DNA of 64,000 nt, from positions 124,001-188,000 of the forward strand of contig NZ_QCZI01000005.1 of NCBI RefSeq assembly GCF_003097635.1. Reading direction: 5' to 3'. The stretch comes from Flavobacterium psychrotolerans. GTDB taxonomy: Bacteria > Bacteroidota > Bacteroidia > Flavobacteriales > Flavobacteriaceae. A model generated the notes under the pieces. It was not told where the DNA came from. It saw nothing but the letters and a program-made list of their open reading frames with translations, and made no database searches. The position numbers were made by a program, and so were the translations under genes. Numbering within the stretch: position 1 is the first letter of the stretch; every line of letters starts with the position of its first letter. This document shows, in pieces, positions 26,968-37,430 of this stretch.

Positions 26968-27426
26968 AGTTACATGTTTACCCCAAAAAAACATATTGTT
27001 TTGATTATTAAATCCTATTACTTAATTCTGAAATCGAAGCGTTTATTTTTGTCGTATTTATTAGGAATAAGCCAAAAATAACCTTCAATTATTATCGAAT
27101 TAAACATTCCCTTAATTATTTATTTTGTAAATTGTAACCTGATAATTGAATTCTGATATCGTCATTAATCAACAATATATTTTTGTATGAAAGGCTTATT
27201 ATTGTCAAACATTATTAAAAAAATTATGCTTCGTTAATACTAAATATAATTTACATCTAAATTTGACAATCATCCAAATCATAAATCAGAGGCGATTGAT
27301 GGCGCTAAGAATACCAATTGGAAATAATAAAAAATTTCTGTATATAAAATCGGCATGATTCGAAATCACAAACATTGATGAACAATGGCGATATCACATC
27401 CAATAAAAAACAAATAGTATCTATAT
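26968..27426. other. Non-coding region before sixA
   Basis: About 460 bases of AT-rich sequence between the terminator and sixA. I see no gene, RNA structure or repeat that I can support. It presumably holds the promoter of the polyphosphate operon. Confidence 0.4.
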
Positions 27427-27912
27427 ATGAAAAATCTAATCATTATAAGACATGCCAAATCAAGTTGGGATGTTCCCCTTCAGGATATTGATAGACCTTT
27501 AAATATTAGAGGAGTTACTGATGCACATTTGGTGGCCTCAAAGTGTATACCATATTTACCCAAAACGTTTTTGATGTGGAGTAGCACGGCAAAGAGAGCC
27601 TCGGAGACCGCCATTATTTTTGCCCAAAACATTTCTTATCCCATAGAAAATATCACTTTTAGGGAAGACCTCTATACTTTTGACGAAAAAAAATTAGAAA
27701 AAATCATCAAATCTTGCAATAATGATTATGATAATGTTATTCTTTTTGGGCATAATGAGGCTATTACAAATTTTGTTAATAAATTTGGGGATGTTTTTAT
27801 AGAAAATATTCCTACATCGGGGTTTGTATCCATGCAATTTCATTCCGAAAATTGGCAATCTATAGGCAAAGGCAAAATCAACAAAATAATATTTCCAAAA
27901 GATTTAAAATAA
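27427..27912 (+). CDS. sixA: SixA-type histidine phosphatase
   Basis: This 161-residue phosphoglycerate-mutase-like protein opens with IIRHAKSSWD (the RH phospho-histidine motif). It also has RPLNIRG, SSTAKRASETA and VILFGHNEAITNFVN, where the second catalytic histidine lies. The small size and arrangement match SixA phosphohistidine phosphatases. Its stop is 4 bases before ppk1, so the two are likely translated together. Association of a SixA protein with ppk1/ppx suggests a role in phosphate or polyphosphate metabolism, but this is inferred. Confidence 0.88.
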   Translation: MKNLIIIRHAKSSWDVPLQDIDRPLNIRGVTDAHLVASKCIPYLPKTFLMWSSTAKRASETAIIFAQNISYPIENITFREDLYTFDEKKLEKIIKSCNNDYDNVILFGHNEAITNFVNKFGDVFIENIPTSGFVSMQFHSENWQSIGKGKINKIIFPKDLK

Positions 27913-27916
27913 ATAT

Positions 27917-30046
27917 ATGACGAATAACAAATATATAGATAGGGAAAAAAGCTGGTTGGCTTTTAACGCAAGAGTATTACAGGAAGCTGGAGATGAAACA
28001 GTTCCTTTACTTGATCGGTTACGTTTTTTAGGAATTTTCTCTAATAATTTGGATGAATTTTTTAGGGTTCGTTTTGCCGCAGTCAGAAGATTAAGCCTGT
28101 CAGGAGTTTCTGGAGAAAGTGTTTTAGGCGGAATTAGTGCTAAACAATTGCTTAATGACATTACGGAAATTGTTATTGAACAGCAATCGGAAAGTTTGAG
28201 AATATTAAGTATCATAGACAAAAAACTACAGGATGAAAACATTTTTATGATAAATGAAAATGAAATTTCTGAAGAACAAGAAATTTTCATTAAAGATTTT
28301 TTTATCCAAAAAGTCAGTCCGGCTTTAGTCACAATTATTTTAAATGATTTGGCCGAATTCCCGGTGCTTAAAGACAGCGTAGGATATCTCGCCATTAAGT
28401 TGGTCATGAAGCCATCCAAACAGTCAAGATCATTTTTAAATCCAAAAAAATCAAGACAGGAAATCCGGTATGCCATTATTGAAATACCTAAAACCATTAA
28501 CCGATTTGTGGTTTTACCCTCTTGTAATGAAAAAAAGCATATCATATTTTTGGATGATGTGATTCGTCATAACTTGGGCAAAATTTTCAATATTTTTGAT
28601 TATGAAAGTATTTCTGCACACATGATAAAAATTACACGTGATGCCCAATTGGAAATTGACAGTGATTTAAGTAAAAGTATGCTCGAAAAAATTGCAACAA
28701 GTGTAAAAGACAGAAGAATTGGAGAACCTGTTCGCTTTATTTATGACCAACAGATAGAAAAAGATACTCTTAAATTTTTCATTTCCAAAATACATATTGA
28801 CGCAACCGATAGCGTAATTCCTGGAGGAAAATACCACAATAGAAGGGATTATATGGATTTTCCTAACCTCGGTCGGTTTGATTTATTATATAAAACCAAT
28901 GAGCCTTTACCAGTCTGTGGATTGGGTTTAGAAGGGAGCATTTTAGATAAAATCAGTAAGAAAGATTACTTGATTCACGCTCCTTATCAATCCTTTTCCT
29001 ATTTAATTAAATTTTTAAGAGAGGCTGCTTTAGACCCAAAAGTAACCACTATCAAAATTACATTGTATCGTCTTGCAAAAAATTCTCAAATTGTAAGTTC
29101 ACTTATTAATGCCGCTAAAAACGGAAAAAAAGTTACGGTACAAATCGAACTCCAAGCACGATTCGATGAGGCTAGTAATATTTACTATGCAGAGCAAATG
29201 CAAACTGAAGGAATCAATCTTATTTTCGGAATAAAGGGCTTAAAAGTACACAGTAAAATATGCGTAATTGAAAGAGTAGAATCGGATAAATTAAAATTAT
29301 ACGGATTAATTTCGACTGGAAATTTTAATGAATCTACTGCAAAAGTCTATACGGATGTTACTCTTTTTACTAGTCATGAGCAAATTTTAAAAGACATAGA
29401 TAAAGTATTTGATTTTTTCGATGTAAATTTCAGAGTGTATCGTTACAAACATTTAATCGTTTCCCCTCATTATACTAGAACTCGATTTTATAAATTAATT
29501 GATCGTGAAATAGATAATGCATTATTAGGAAACGAAGCGTATATAAAATTAAAGATGAATAGCTTATCGGATTATCACATGATAGACCGATTGTACAAAG
29601 CAAGTAGAGTTGGAGTTAAAATTCAACTACAAATAAGAGGTATATGTTCCTTAATTCCAGGAGTTAAGGGCATGAGCGAAAACATAGAAGCCATAAGTAT
29701 TGTCGATAATTATTTAGAACATTCTCGGGTTTATATTTTTGCAAATAGTGGAGAACCTGAAGTATTTATTTCTTCCGCCGATTTTATGACTCGAAATCTG
29801 GACGGCAGGGTAGAAGTAACCTGTCCAATTTATGACGAAAACATTAAAAAGGAATTGATTGATATTTTTGATATAGGCTGGAAAGGAAACGTAAAAGCGC
29901 GCTATCATTCAGAAAAACTAGACAATAAATATCGAGTTCGTGGACAAAATCCCATTTTTAGGGCTCAATTGGAAATGTATAACTACTATAAAAATCGAAT
30001 GGAGCATGTTGTAGATAACGTCCAAATAACAGGCACCCAATCGTAA
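27917..30046 (+). CDS. ppk1: Polyphosphate kinase 1
   Basis: This 709-residue enzyme polymerises the gamma-phosphate of ATP into inorganic polyphosphate. The four-domain layout of PPK1 is present: an N domain with DREKSWLAFNARVLQEA and NNLDEFFRVRF, a head domain, then two phospholipase-D-like C domains. The phosphorylated histidine lies in GLKVHSKICVIER, and the second histidine in DNYLEHSRVYIF. It is in an operon with sixA upstream and ppx 15 bases downstream, so synthesis and degradation of polyphosphate are co-expressed. Confidence 0.97.
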   Translation: MTNNKYIDREKSWLAFNARVLQEAGDETVPLLDRLRFLGIFSNNLDEFFRVRFAAVRRLSLSGVSGESVLGGISAKQLLNDITEIVIEQQSESLRILSIIDKKLQDENIFMINENEISEEQEIFIKDFFIQKVSPALVTIILNDLAEFPVLKDSVGYLAIKLVMKPSKQSRSFLNPKKSRQEIRYAIIEIPKTINRFVVLPSCNEKKHIIFLDDVIRHNLGKIFNIFDYESISAHMIKITRDAQLEIDSDLSKSMLEKIATSVKDRRIGEPVRFIYDQQIEKDTLKFFISKIHIDATDSVIPGGKYHNRRDYMDFPNLGRFDLLYKTNEPLPVCGLGLEGSILDKISKKDYLIHAPYQSFSYLIKFLREAALDPKVTTIKITLYRLAKNSQIVSSLINAAKNGKKVTVQIELQARFDEASNIYYAEQMQTEGINLIFGIKGLKVHSKICVIERVESDKLKLYGLISTGNFNESTAKVYTDVTLFTSHEQILKDIDKVFDFFDVNFRVYRYKHLIVSPHYTRTRFYKLIDREIDNALLGNEAYIKLKMNSLSDYHMIDRLYKASRVGVKIQLQIRGICSLIPGVKGMSENIEAISIVDNYLEHSRVYIFANSGEPEVFISSADFMTRNLDGRVEVTCPIYDENIKKELIDIFDIGWKGNVKARYHSEKLDNKYRVRGQNPIFRAQLEMYNYYKNRMEHVVDNVQITGTQS

Positions 30047-30061
30047 ATCTTAAAATTAAAC

Positions 30062-30952
30062 ATGATTAACATAAAAAAATATGCCGCAATAGACATTGGC
30101 TCCAATGCCATGAGATTGTTGGTGGCAAATATTGTTGAAGAACACGGAAAAGAAACCCATTTCAGTAAAAATGCCTTAGTTCGTCTTCCTATTCGTTTAG
30201 GTCAAGACGCTTTTACCGTTGGCGAAATTTCTGAAGAAAATATTGACCGTATGGTTGATGCCATGAAAGCCTTTAAGTTGTTGATGAAAGTACACAAAGT
30301 AGAAAGGTATGTTGCATTGGCCACATCAGCCATGCGAGAAGCCATTAACGGAAATGAAGTTCTGGAAATCATCAATAAAAAAGCTGATCTCGAAATTAAA
30401 ATTATCGATGGCAAAACGGAAGCGGCTATTATTGCTTCAACCGATTTACATTATCTTTTAAAAACGGAGAATACCTATTTATTTGTGGATGTTGGTGGTG
30501 GAAGCACCGAGTTTTCCTTGTTTTCTAATAAAAAGATGATTGTTTCAAAATCATTTAAAATTGGTACGGTACGTCTTTTAAACAATATGGTCAATGAGTT
30601 GGTTTGGCATGAAATTGAAAAATGGATTAAAACTCATACCGAAAAATTTGAAAATGTTTCCCTTATTGGATCTGGAGGGAACATCAATAAATTATTTAAA
30701 ATGTCTGGAAAACAACAAGACAAACCGTTATCTTATTTTTATATTCAAAAAAGATATGCCTTTCTCAACTCATTAACTTATGAACAGCGCATCTCTGAAT
30801 TAGGGTTAAATCCAGACCGAGCGGACGTTATCGTTTTAGCAACAAAAATATATCTCAATGCCATGAAATGGAGTAGTGCAAAAAATATCTATGTACCAAA
30901 AATAGGATTGTCAGACGGAATAATAAAAGCGATGTATTCAGGTCAAATTTAG
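30062..30952 (+). CDS. ppx: Exopolyphosphatase / Ppx-GppA family
   Basis: This 296-residue member of the sugar-kinase/Hsp70/actin superfamily is of the short Ppx/GppA type. The first phosphate loop is YAAIDIGSNAMRLLVAN, and the second is FVDVGGGSTEFSLF. The C-terminal HD domain of long Ppx proteins is absent. It shares the operon with ppk1, which supports an exopolyphosphatase role over ppGpp(p) hydrolysis; both activities are known in the family. A strong terminator hairpin follows. Confidence 0.92.
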   Translation: MINIKKYAAIDIGSNAMRLLVANIVEEHGKETHFSKNALVRLPIRLGQDAFTVGEISEENIDRMVDAMKAFKLLMKVHKVERYVALATSAMREAINGNEVLEIINKKADLEIKIIDGKTEAAIIASTDLHYLLKTENTYLFVDVGGGSTEFSLFSNKKMIVSKSFKIGTVRLLNNMVNELVWHEIEKWIKTHTEKFENVSLIGSGGNINKLFKMSGKQQDKPLSYFYIQKRYAFLNSLTYEQRISELGLNPDRADVIVLATKIYLNAMKWSSAKNIYVPKIGLSDGIIKAMYSGQI

Positions 30953-30965
30953 TATGGGATATTCA

Positions 30966-31006
30966 AAAAAAAAGGTTTCTCACATTATGGAGAAACCTCT
31001 TTTTTA
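30966..31006. terminator. Bidirectional terminator between ppx and the aminotransferase
   Basis: AGGTTTCTC (30973-30981) and GAGAAACCT (30990-30998) form a 9-bp stem flanked by A-run and T-run on either side. It serves the convergent genes ppx and the aminotransferase. Confidence 0.8.
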
Positions 31007-31038
31007 AAACGTATTGAAATTAAATATTTATTTTAAAA

Positions 31039-32232
31039 CTATATAGAATTATAAACTTTAATGGCTTCTTTCAAAATTTGAACAGAACGAATTAAATCTT
31101 CTTTATTCAAGACATAGGCAATTCTCACCTGGTTTAACCCCATTCCCGGTGTCGAATAGAATCCTGCAGCTGGTGCTACCATTACGGTTTCACCATTAAA
31201 ATCGTAGCTTTCTAAAAGCCATTGTGCAAATTTATCCGTATTATCAACTGGAAGTTGTGCAATACAATAAAATGCCGCTTTAGGTTTGATAACAATTACT
31301 CCTTCAATTTTATTTAATTCGGCGATTAAGGTATCTCTGCGACCTTTATATTCTGAGATTACTTCTTCAAAATAACTATCAGGGGTATCAATAGCAGCTT
31401 CACAGGCAATTTGTTCCACTGTTGGCGGGCTCAATCTAGCTTGTGCAAATTTCATGGCCGTTGCCATTACTTCTTTGTTTTTTGAAACCAAACATCCTAT
31501 CCTGGCTCCACACATGCTATACCGTTTTGAAACGGAATCCACCATGATAACATGTTCTTCCAGTCCCGGAATATTCATAACAGAATAATGAGTATCACCA
31601 TCATAAATAAATTCACGATAGACTTCGTCAGCAATCAAGAAGATATCGTATTTTTTAACAAGTGCTGCCAATTGCATCATTTCATCCTTAGAATACAAAT
31701 ATCCCGTGGGATTTCCTGGATTGCAAATCAATATGGCCTTCGTTTTTGGTGTTATTAATTTTTCGAATTCTGAAATTGCAGGAAGTGCAAAACCGGTTTC
31801 AATGGTAGAAATCACGGGAATTACACTACCGCCCGATGCTGTTGAAAAAGCACTATAATTAGCATAAAAAGGTTCCGGAATGATGATTTCGTCCCCTTGA
31901 TCCATGATGGTGCCCAATGCAAATAACAAGGCTTCAGAGCCTCCAGTTGTAATTATCATGTCTTCAAAATCTACCGCTACATGCTGTTTTTTGTAAAATT
32001 CGGATAATTTTCTTCTGTAGCTTTCATTACCGGCAGAATGGCTGTATTCTAAAATACTTAAATTGATATTTTTTATAGCATTAATAGCTATTTCGGGCGT
32101 TTTTATATCAGGTTGTCCAATGTTTAAATGATATACTTTATGGCCTTTTTTCTTAGCTATTTCCGCAAAGGGAGCCAATTTTCTAATTGGTGATTCTGGC
32201 ATTTGTTTCCCTTTGTTCGAAATTTTAGGCAT
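31039..32232 (-). CDS. Class I/II pyridoxal-phosphate aminotransferase
   Basis: This is a fold-type I aminotransferase of 397 residues, aspartate-aminotransferase-like. PLP contacts are visible in TTGGSEALLFAL, ICNPGNPTGYLYS, LIADEVYREFIYDG and the Schiff-base lysine region VDSVSKRYSMCGARIG. The substrate (aspartate, aromatic or other) cannot be settled from sequence. I chose the ATG at 32232 (MPKISNKGKQMPES) rather than an upstream in-frame start at 32262, because conservation starts there. It ends at a terminator shared with ppx. Confidence 0.92.
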   Translation of the reverse strand: MPKISNKGKQMPESPIRKLAPFAEIAKKKGHKVYHLNIGQPDIKTPEIAINAIKNINLSILEYSHSAGNESYRRKLSEFYKKQHVAVDFEDMIITTGGSEALLFALGTIMDQGDEIIIPEPFYANYSAFSTASGGSVIPVISTIETGFALPAISEFEKLITPKTKAILICNPGNPTGYLYSKDEMMQLAALVKKYDIFLIADEVYREFIYDGDTHYSVMNIPGLEEHVIMVDSVSKRYSMCGARIGCLVSKNKEVMATAMKFAQARLSPPTVEQIACEAAIDTPDSYFEEVISEYKGRRDTLIAELNKIEGVIVIKPKAAFYCIAQLPVDNTDKFAQWLLESYDFNGETVMVAPAAGFYSTPGMGLNQVRIAYVLNKEDLIRSVQILKEAIKVYNSI

Positions 32233-32360
32233 AATGATTTTTTTTGTGGTGCAAATTTGCAATTTTTTTTATAGCGTACCAATTGTTTTGCTTTATATAT
32301 TACTTAAAGAAGGCTTTATCGTAATTATTTTTTTTAATTTTATAAAAGATTAAATCCATC

Positions 32361-33689
32361 ATGAAAATTAGATTCATTTTTTTTATTGTTTTCACTTTTT
32401 GGCAATTTGCATTTTCGCAACAGGGATTCCAGTTGGATACTAATAAAAAAAAGATACAGATTCCTTTTCAACTCATTAATAATTTAATTTTTATTCCCAT
32501 AAATGTAAACGGAGTTGAATTAAATTTCCTGTTAGATACTGGCGTAGAAGAAACCATTCTATTGAGTCTTGATGATAAGGAAGGATTAAATTTAAACAAT
32601 GTAGAGAAAATAAAATTGCGAGGCCTGGGCAACGAGGAATCAGTTGAAGGACTAAAATCCAAAAATAATATTTTGTCCAGTAACGGTTTTACCGATAGGC
32701 ATCATGATTTGTATATCGTTTTAGACCAAAGTTTCAATTTCTCCACTCATATTGGCATTCCAGTTAACGGAATTATTGGATATTCTTTTTTTAAAAATAA
32801 TTTGATAGAAATTGATTATGACAGAAAGAAGATAATCATTTACAATGAAAATGATAAAATCCTAAAAAAAATCAATAAAAAATATGTCCAAATTCCCATT
32901 TCTATCGAAAGAAATAAACCCTATACGCAAGCCCTAGTTACCATAGCCGAAAAAGAAATTTCTGCAAAATTACTTCTTGATTTAGGAAACAGCGATGCGC
33001 TTTGGTTGTTTCAAGATACAAATGCTGCATTTCAAATACCAGAAAAGAGTTTCGATGATTTTTTGGGAAAGGGATTCAGCGGGGATGTTCTAGGAAAAAG
33101 AACAAGAATTTCAAAATTCAAGATTGATAAATTTGAATTTCAAAATCCAATTATTGCCATGCCCGATTCGAATTCAATAAAAAGTGTAACTATGGTAAAA
33201 AATAGGGCTGGATCAATAGGTGGCGAAATATTCAAACGGTTTTCAATTATTTTTAATTATAAAAACAACCAACTCTTTTTAAGAAAAAGCAATCATTTTG
33301 ACGCTCCATTTCAATATAACATGAGTGGAATCGAATTGCAGAACGAAGGAATGCAATGGGTTCAAGAAACAGTACCGCTTCAAACCGTTGCAATAAATGA
33401 CAATACTTTTGATGAAAACGGAAATAAAATCAACTCTAATTTCAAGTATAAATTTTCATTAAAACCTGTTTATACCATTGCCAATATTAGAAAGGATTCG
33501 CCTGCAGAGCTATGCGGGCTTAAGAAAGGAGATATACTAATCAAAATAAACAATTCCCCGGGATACAAATATTCGTTACAAGGAATCAACGAAATTCTCA
33601 AATCTGAGGAAGGAAAATGGATGGATTTTGAAATCGAAAGAAACGGCCGAATCCTAAAATTCAAATTTCAACTTAAAAGTATTCTATAA
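32361..33689 (+). CDS. Secreted aspartyl protease-like protein with PDZ domain
   Basis: This 442-residue protein has a signal peptide (ending FAFSQ). Two retropepsin-like half-domains follow: FLLDTGVEETILL (about 52-64, DTG catalytic motif) and KLLLDLGNSDALWLF (about 200-215, DLG). A C-terminal PDZ domain (about 360-442, SPAELCGLKKGDILIKINN) completes it. The second half shows DLG instead of DTG, common in this Bacteroidota family. It is expected in the periplasm or at the surface. The target is unknown. Confidence 0.88.
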   Translation: MKIRFIFFIVFTFWQFAFSQQGFQLDTNKKKIQIPFQLINNLIFIPINVNGVELNFLLDTGVEETILLSLDDKEGLNLNNVEKIKLRGLGNEESVEGLKSKNNILSSNGFTDRHHDLYIVLDQSFNFSTHIGIPVNGIIGYSFFKNNLIEIDYDRKKIIIYNENDKILKKINKKYVQIPISIERNKPYTQALVTIAEKEISAKLLLDLGNSDALWLFQDTNAAFQIPEKSFDDFLGKGFSGDVLGKRTRISKFKIDKFEFQNPIIAMPDSNSIKSVTMVKNRAGSIGGEIFKRFSIIFNYKNNQLFLRKSNHFDAPFQYNMSGIELQNEGMQWVQETVPLQTVAINDNTFDENGNKINSNFKYKFSLKPVYTIANIRKDSPAELCGLKKGDILIKINNSPGYKYSLQGINEILKSEEGKWMDFEIERNGRILKFKFQLKSIL

Positions 33690-33691
33690 AA

Positions 33692-33715
33692 AAAGAGCTT
33701 CAATTGAGGCTCTTT
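33692..33715. terminator. Shared terminator between convergent genes
   Basis: AAAGAGC (33692-33698) and GCTCTTT (33709-33715) form a near-palindrome around CAATTG, followed by T-rich sequence. It lies between the aspartyl-protease gene and the DUF1573 gene. Confidence 0.7.
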
Positions 33716-33724
33716 AATTTTTTT

Positions 33725-34162
33725 CTAGTTTCCGTTTGCAGGCAAATCTTTTTTCTTTTCCATAAAATTTACAATCTCTTTTTCAAAGACTTCCCCCTTT
33801 ATTTTCAACGCAACTCTTCCGCCTTCATAATTAGTAGCATTAGATTCAACCGTAATTGTTTTTCTAATAGGACCAAGACCCATATTGTATTTCACCTCAA
33901 TTTTTCCAGTTTTCCCAGGCATAATTGGCTCTTTAGGTTTTGTTGGAATCGTACAGCCACAAGTCGATTGCACATTCGTAATAATCAAAGGGGCATCTCC
34001 AGTATTCGTAAATTCAAAAACGCGAATCCCATTATCACTCCCTTTTTCAACCCTTCCATAATCAATTGTATTGTCACTATTTTTAAATTCAATTTTTGCC
34101 CCTTGTGCAAAAGCTGCTACGTTAAAAACAACAACGGCCATTAAAAATAATATTTTTTTCAT
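33725..34162 (-). CDS. DUF1573-domain secreted protein
   Basis: This 145-residue protein has a signal peptide (MKKILFLMAVVVFNVAAFAQG) and one DUF1573 Ig-like domain: FEFTNTGDAPLIITNVQSTCGCTIPTKPKEPIMPGKTGKIEVKYN, with the CGC centre typical of the family. It is exported to the periplasm or surface; the function is unknown. It is divergent from valS and transcribed alone. Confidence 0.9.
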   Translation of the reverse strand: MKKILFLMAVVVFNVAAFAQGAKIEFKNSDNTIDYGRVEKGSDNGIRVFEFTNTGDAPLIITNVQSTCGCTIPTKPKEPIMPGKTGKIEVKYNMGLGPIRKTITVESNATNYEGGRVALKIKGEVFEKEIVNFMEKKKDLPANGN

Positions 34163-34252
34163 TTAGGTTTAATTTTAGGTTTCGTAAAAATACTTTCTTT
34201 TACTAATAATACAAATTATTAATTCTTAATTTTTTATACTGCACTATTTCTT

Positions 34253-34260
34253 TACTTTTG
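34253..34260 (+). promoter_or_regulatory. Putative -7 promoter element of valS
   Basis: TACTTTTG fits TAnnTTTG. It would give a long leader of about 280 bases before the valS ATG at 34541, containing the hairpin element at 34382-34414. Confidence 0.4.
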
Positions 34261-34331
34261 CAAGGAATACAAAAAACATACCAAAATTCATTTTTTCTTG
34301 AAATTGAGAAGAAAGTGACAATCAGTAGCAA

Positions 34332-34529
34332 ATGGTTTGGGCATTTTTAGTATTTCTGTTCCTGCTGTTTGTTCCAATCTTCATTTTTAGGATTTGCTTC
34401 GCAATCCTAAAAATAAAGGATTTCCACTTCCATCAGGGCTATTTATTAAATCATTTGTATATAAAGCAATTTTTAAATTACGAATCAAAAAAAATAACCG
34501 ACCCGAGCGGAAGCGAACGGATGAAATAA
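34332..34529 (+). other. Structured valS leader: hairpin and short hydrophobic frame
   Basis: The 34163-34540 gap has no clear gene. ATTTTTAGGATT (34384-34395) is repeated inverted as AATCCTAAAAAT (34402-34413), giving a strong hairpin with a TGCTTCGC-type tip. A 65-codon open frame at 34332-34529 starts [20 protein letters not shown] and runs through the hairpin. It is hydrophobic and ends with a [13 protein letters not shown] tail. It may be a dispersed intergenic repeat whose frame is accidental, or part of a leader that controls valS. I cannot choose between these from one copy. Confidence 0.35.
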
Positions 34530-34540
34530 TCAATTATAAA

Positions 34541-37174
34541 ATGACAATTCCTGCACAATTCGACGCCAAAAATATAGAAGACAAGTGGTATGACTACTGG
34601 ATGAAGAATAATTATTTCCATTCGGTACCAGACCATAGAACGCCATATACCATTGTAATTCCACCTCCAAATGTGACTGGAGTTTTACATATGGGACATA
34701 TGCTCAATAACACCATTCAGGATGTTCTGATTCGTCGTGCACGACTAAAAGGATTCAACGCCTGTTGGGTTCCGGGAACCGATCACGCCTCAATCGCTAC
34801 CGAAGCCAAAGTAGTTGCCAAATTAAAAGCCGAAGGAATCAATAAAAATGATTTAACTCGCGAAGAGTTTCTTGCCCATGCTTGGGATTGGACAGACAAA
34901 TATGGTGGGGTAATCCTCGACCAGCTAAAAAAACTGGGAGCTTCTTGTGACTGGGAAAGAACTAAATTCACCATGGATCCTGATATGTCAGCATCCGTAA
35001 TTCGTTCTTTTGTCGATTTATATAATAAAGGACTTATTTATCGTGGGTATAGAATGGTCAACTGGGATCCGGAAGCAAAAACGACACTTTCTGATGAAGA
35101 GGTGATTTATGAAGAACAACAGGGAAAATTGTATTTCCTAAAATATAAAATAGTTGGAAGTGAAGATTTCTTGACAGTTGCTACAACACGTCCGGAAACT
35201 ATTTTTGGTGATACGGCCATTTGCATCAACCCAAATGATGAACGCTTTACCCATCTTAAAGGAAAAAAGGCGATTGTGCCTATTTGTGGAAGAGTAATTC
35301 CAATTATCGAAGATGACTATGTTGATATCGAATTTGGAACGGGTTGTTTAAAAGTAACTCCCGCCCATGATATGAATGACAAAGCATTAGGAGAAAAGCA
35401 TAATTTGGAAATTATTGATATTTTCAATGAAGATGCTACCTTGAATAGTTTTGGATTGCATTATCAAGGCAAAGACCGTTTTGTAGTTCGTGAGGAAATT
35501 GCCAAAGAATTAGAAACGATTGGTGCTTTAGTAAAAACAGAAATTCACTTGAATAAAGTGGGAACTTCTGAAAGAACCAAAGCAGTAATTGAGCCTCGTT
35601 TGTCAGATCAATGGTTCTTAAAAATGGAAGATTTAGTTAAACCGGCTATCAAAGCCGTTTTGGAAGATCATGAAATCAAATTATATCCGAAAAAATTTGA
35701 AAACACATATAGACACTGGCTAGAAAACATTCGCGATTGGAATATTTCCCGTCAATTATGGTGGGGACAACAAATTCCGGCTTATTTCTTCGGAGACGGA
35801 AAAGAGGATTTTGTGGTTGCCGAAAACATTGATGAGGCTTTAGTTTTAGCCCAAAATAAAACCAACAACCAAAACCTAACAAATCAAGACCTAACTCAAG
35901 ATGTTGATGCACTCGATACTTGGTTTTCTTCCTGGCTTTGGCCAATGGCGGTTTTTGGAGGAATCATGGATCCAGAAAGCGAAGATTTTAAATATTATTA
36001 TCCAACGAATGATTTGGTTACCGGTCCGGATATTTTGTTTTTCTGGGTGGCCAGAATGATTATTGCAGGTTATGAATATACAGGTAAAAAACCATTTACG
36101 AATGTGTATCTAACCGGTTTGGTTCGCGACAAACAAAGACGTAAAATGTCCAAATCATTAGGAAATTCTCCCGATCCTTTAGACTTGATTGCTAAATTTG
36201 GCGCCGATGGTGTTCGTGTGGGATTACTTTTAAGTGCTTCTGCCGGAAATGACATTATGTTCGACGAAGAATTGTGCAACCAAGGAAAAGCCTTCTCTAA
36301 CAAAATATGGAATGCGTTCCGATTAATAAAAGGTTGGGAAGTTTCAAGTACGATCCCACAACCGGAATCGTCTAAAGTGGCAATCGAATGGTATGAAGCC
36401 AAATTGCAACAAACGCTTTTGGAAATCGAGGACAATTTCGAAAAATACCGAATCTCAGATGCGTTAATGGGTATTTACAAACTGGTTTGGGACGATTTTT
36501 GTTCATGGTTTCTTGAGATGATAAAACCGGGCTATCAACAACCGATTGACAAGATTACTTTTGACAAGGCGATTGAAATGCTGGAAAGTAATTTAAAATT
36601 ATTGCATCCGTTTATGCCATTTTTGACAGAGGAAATATGGCACATCATAACTGAGCGAACACCTGAAGAAGCATTAATCATTTCTAAATGGCCGGAATTA
36701 AAACCGTTTAATCAAAATTTAATTACTGATTTTGAAAACACGATTGAAGTAATTTCTGGAATCAGAACGATTAGAAAAGACAAAAATATTCCGTTTAAGG
36801 ACACAATTGAATTGAAAGTGGTTAACAATGATAAAGTTTCCACTTATTTCGATTCAGTGATAACTAAGTTGGGAAACATCACTTCATTAGGATACGTTTC
36901 TGACAAAGTAGATTCTGCCTTATCCTTCCGAATCAAATCAAATGAATATTTTATTCCAATATCAGGTTCCATCAATAAGGAAGAAGAAATTGCCAAACTG
37001 ACTGAAGAGTTGAAATATACGCAAGGATTCCTAAAATCTGTAGAAGCCAAACTAGCCAATGAAAAATTTGTTGCTGGAGCACCGGAGAAAGTTCTCAATA
37101 TCGAAAAACAGAAACAAGCCGATGCCTTAGCAAAAATCGCAACCATAAAGCAAAGTTTAGCGAGCTTGAAATAA
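34541..37174 (+). CDS. valS: Valine--tRNA ligase
   Basis: This class Ia aminoacyl-tRNA synthetase charges tRNA-Val. The start at 34541 ([20 protein letters not shown]) gives 877 residues, normal for Bacteroidota ValRS; an upstream in-frame TTG at 34394 would add residues unlike the family. The HIGH-type motif is [15 protein letters not shown]. The editing (CP1) domain includes [17 protein letters not shown]. The KMSKS motif is in [14 protein letters not shown], followed by the anticodon-binding domain and a C-terminal coiled coil. A strong terminator follows. Confidence 0.97.
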   Translation: MTIPAQFDAKNIEDKWYDYWMKNNYFHSVPDHRTPYTIVIPPPNVTGVLHMGHMLNNTIQDVLIRRARLKGFNACWVPGTDHASIATEAKVVAKLKAEGINKNDLTREEFLAHAWDWTDKYGGVILDQLKKLGASCDWERTKFTMDPDMSASVIRSFVDLYNKGLIYRGYRMVNWDPEAKTTLSDEEVIYEEQQGKLYFLKYKIVGSEDFLTVATTRPETIFGDTAICINPNDERFTHLKGKKAIVPICGRVIPIIEDDYVDIEFGTGCLKVTPAHDMNDKALGEKHNLEIIDIFNEDATLNSFGLHYQGKDRFVVREEIAKELETIGALVKTEIHLNKVGTSERTKAVIEPRLSDQWFLKMEDLVKPAIKAVLEDHEIKLYPKKFENTYRHWLENIRDWNISRQLWWGQQIPAYFFGDGKEDFVVAENIDEALVLAQNKTNNQNLTNQDLTQDVDALDTWFSSWLWPMAVFGGIMDPESEDFKYYYPTNDLVTGPDILFFWVARMIIAGYEYTGKKPFTNVYLTGLVRDKQRRKMSKSLGNSPDPLDLIAKFGADGVRVGLLLSASAGNDIMFDEELCNQGKAFSNKIWNAFRLIKGWEVSSTIPQPESSKVAIEWYEAKLQQTLLEIEDNFEKYRISDALMGIYKLVWDDFCSWFLEMIKPGYQQPIDKITFDKAIEMLESNLKLLHPFMPFLTEEIWHIITERTPEEALIISKWPELKPFNQNLITDFENTIEVISGIRTIRKDKNIPFKDTIELKVVNNDKVSTYFDSVITKLGNITSLGYVSDKVDSALSFRIKSNEYFIPISGSINKEEEIAKLTEELKYTQGFLKSVEAKLANEKFVAGAPEKVLNIEKQKQADALAKIATIKQSLASLK

Positions 37175-37180
37175 AAAAGA

Positions 37181-37216
37181 AAATCCCATTCGTTGAGTCG
37201 AATGGGATTTTTTTAT
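37181..37216 (+). terminator. Terminator after valS
   Basis: AAATCCCATTC (37181-37191) pairs with GAATGGGATTT (37200-37210), followed by TTTTT. Loop about 8 bases. Confidence 0.85.
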
Positions 37217-37430
37217 ACTTTACTTTTTCGGTATTCAAGTACTCGTATGCAATAGGAATAAATTTATGTTTAAGATGATGTAAAAAAATACATCAATTTC
37301 GTATAATTTTTAGTTTATTTCACTTTACAATATTGTATTTTTTTATGTTTTTTTTTAAACTATTAATAATTTTATATATTTACGGAATTATAACTATTTA
37401 AACCAACTTTTAACGAAACAATTACCACTA

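Noticed and set aside
34394..34540. N-terminal extension of valS from an upstream TTG
   Set aside because: The added residues run through the leader hairpin and look unlike ValRS; conservation starts at the ATG at 34541.
35676..36435. Minus-strand open frames within valS
   Set aside because: Shadows of the conserved valS reading frame without independent features.
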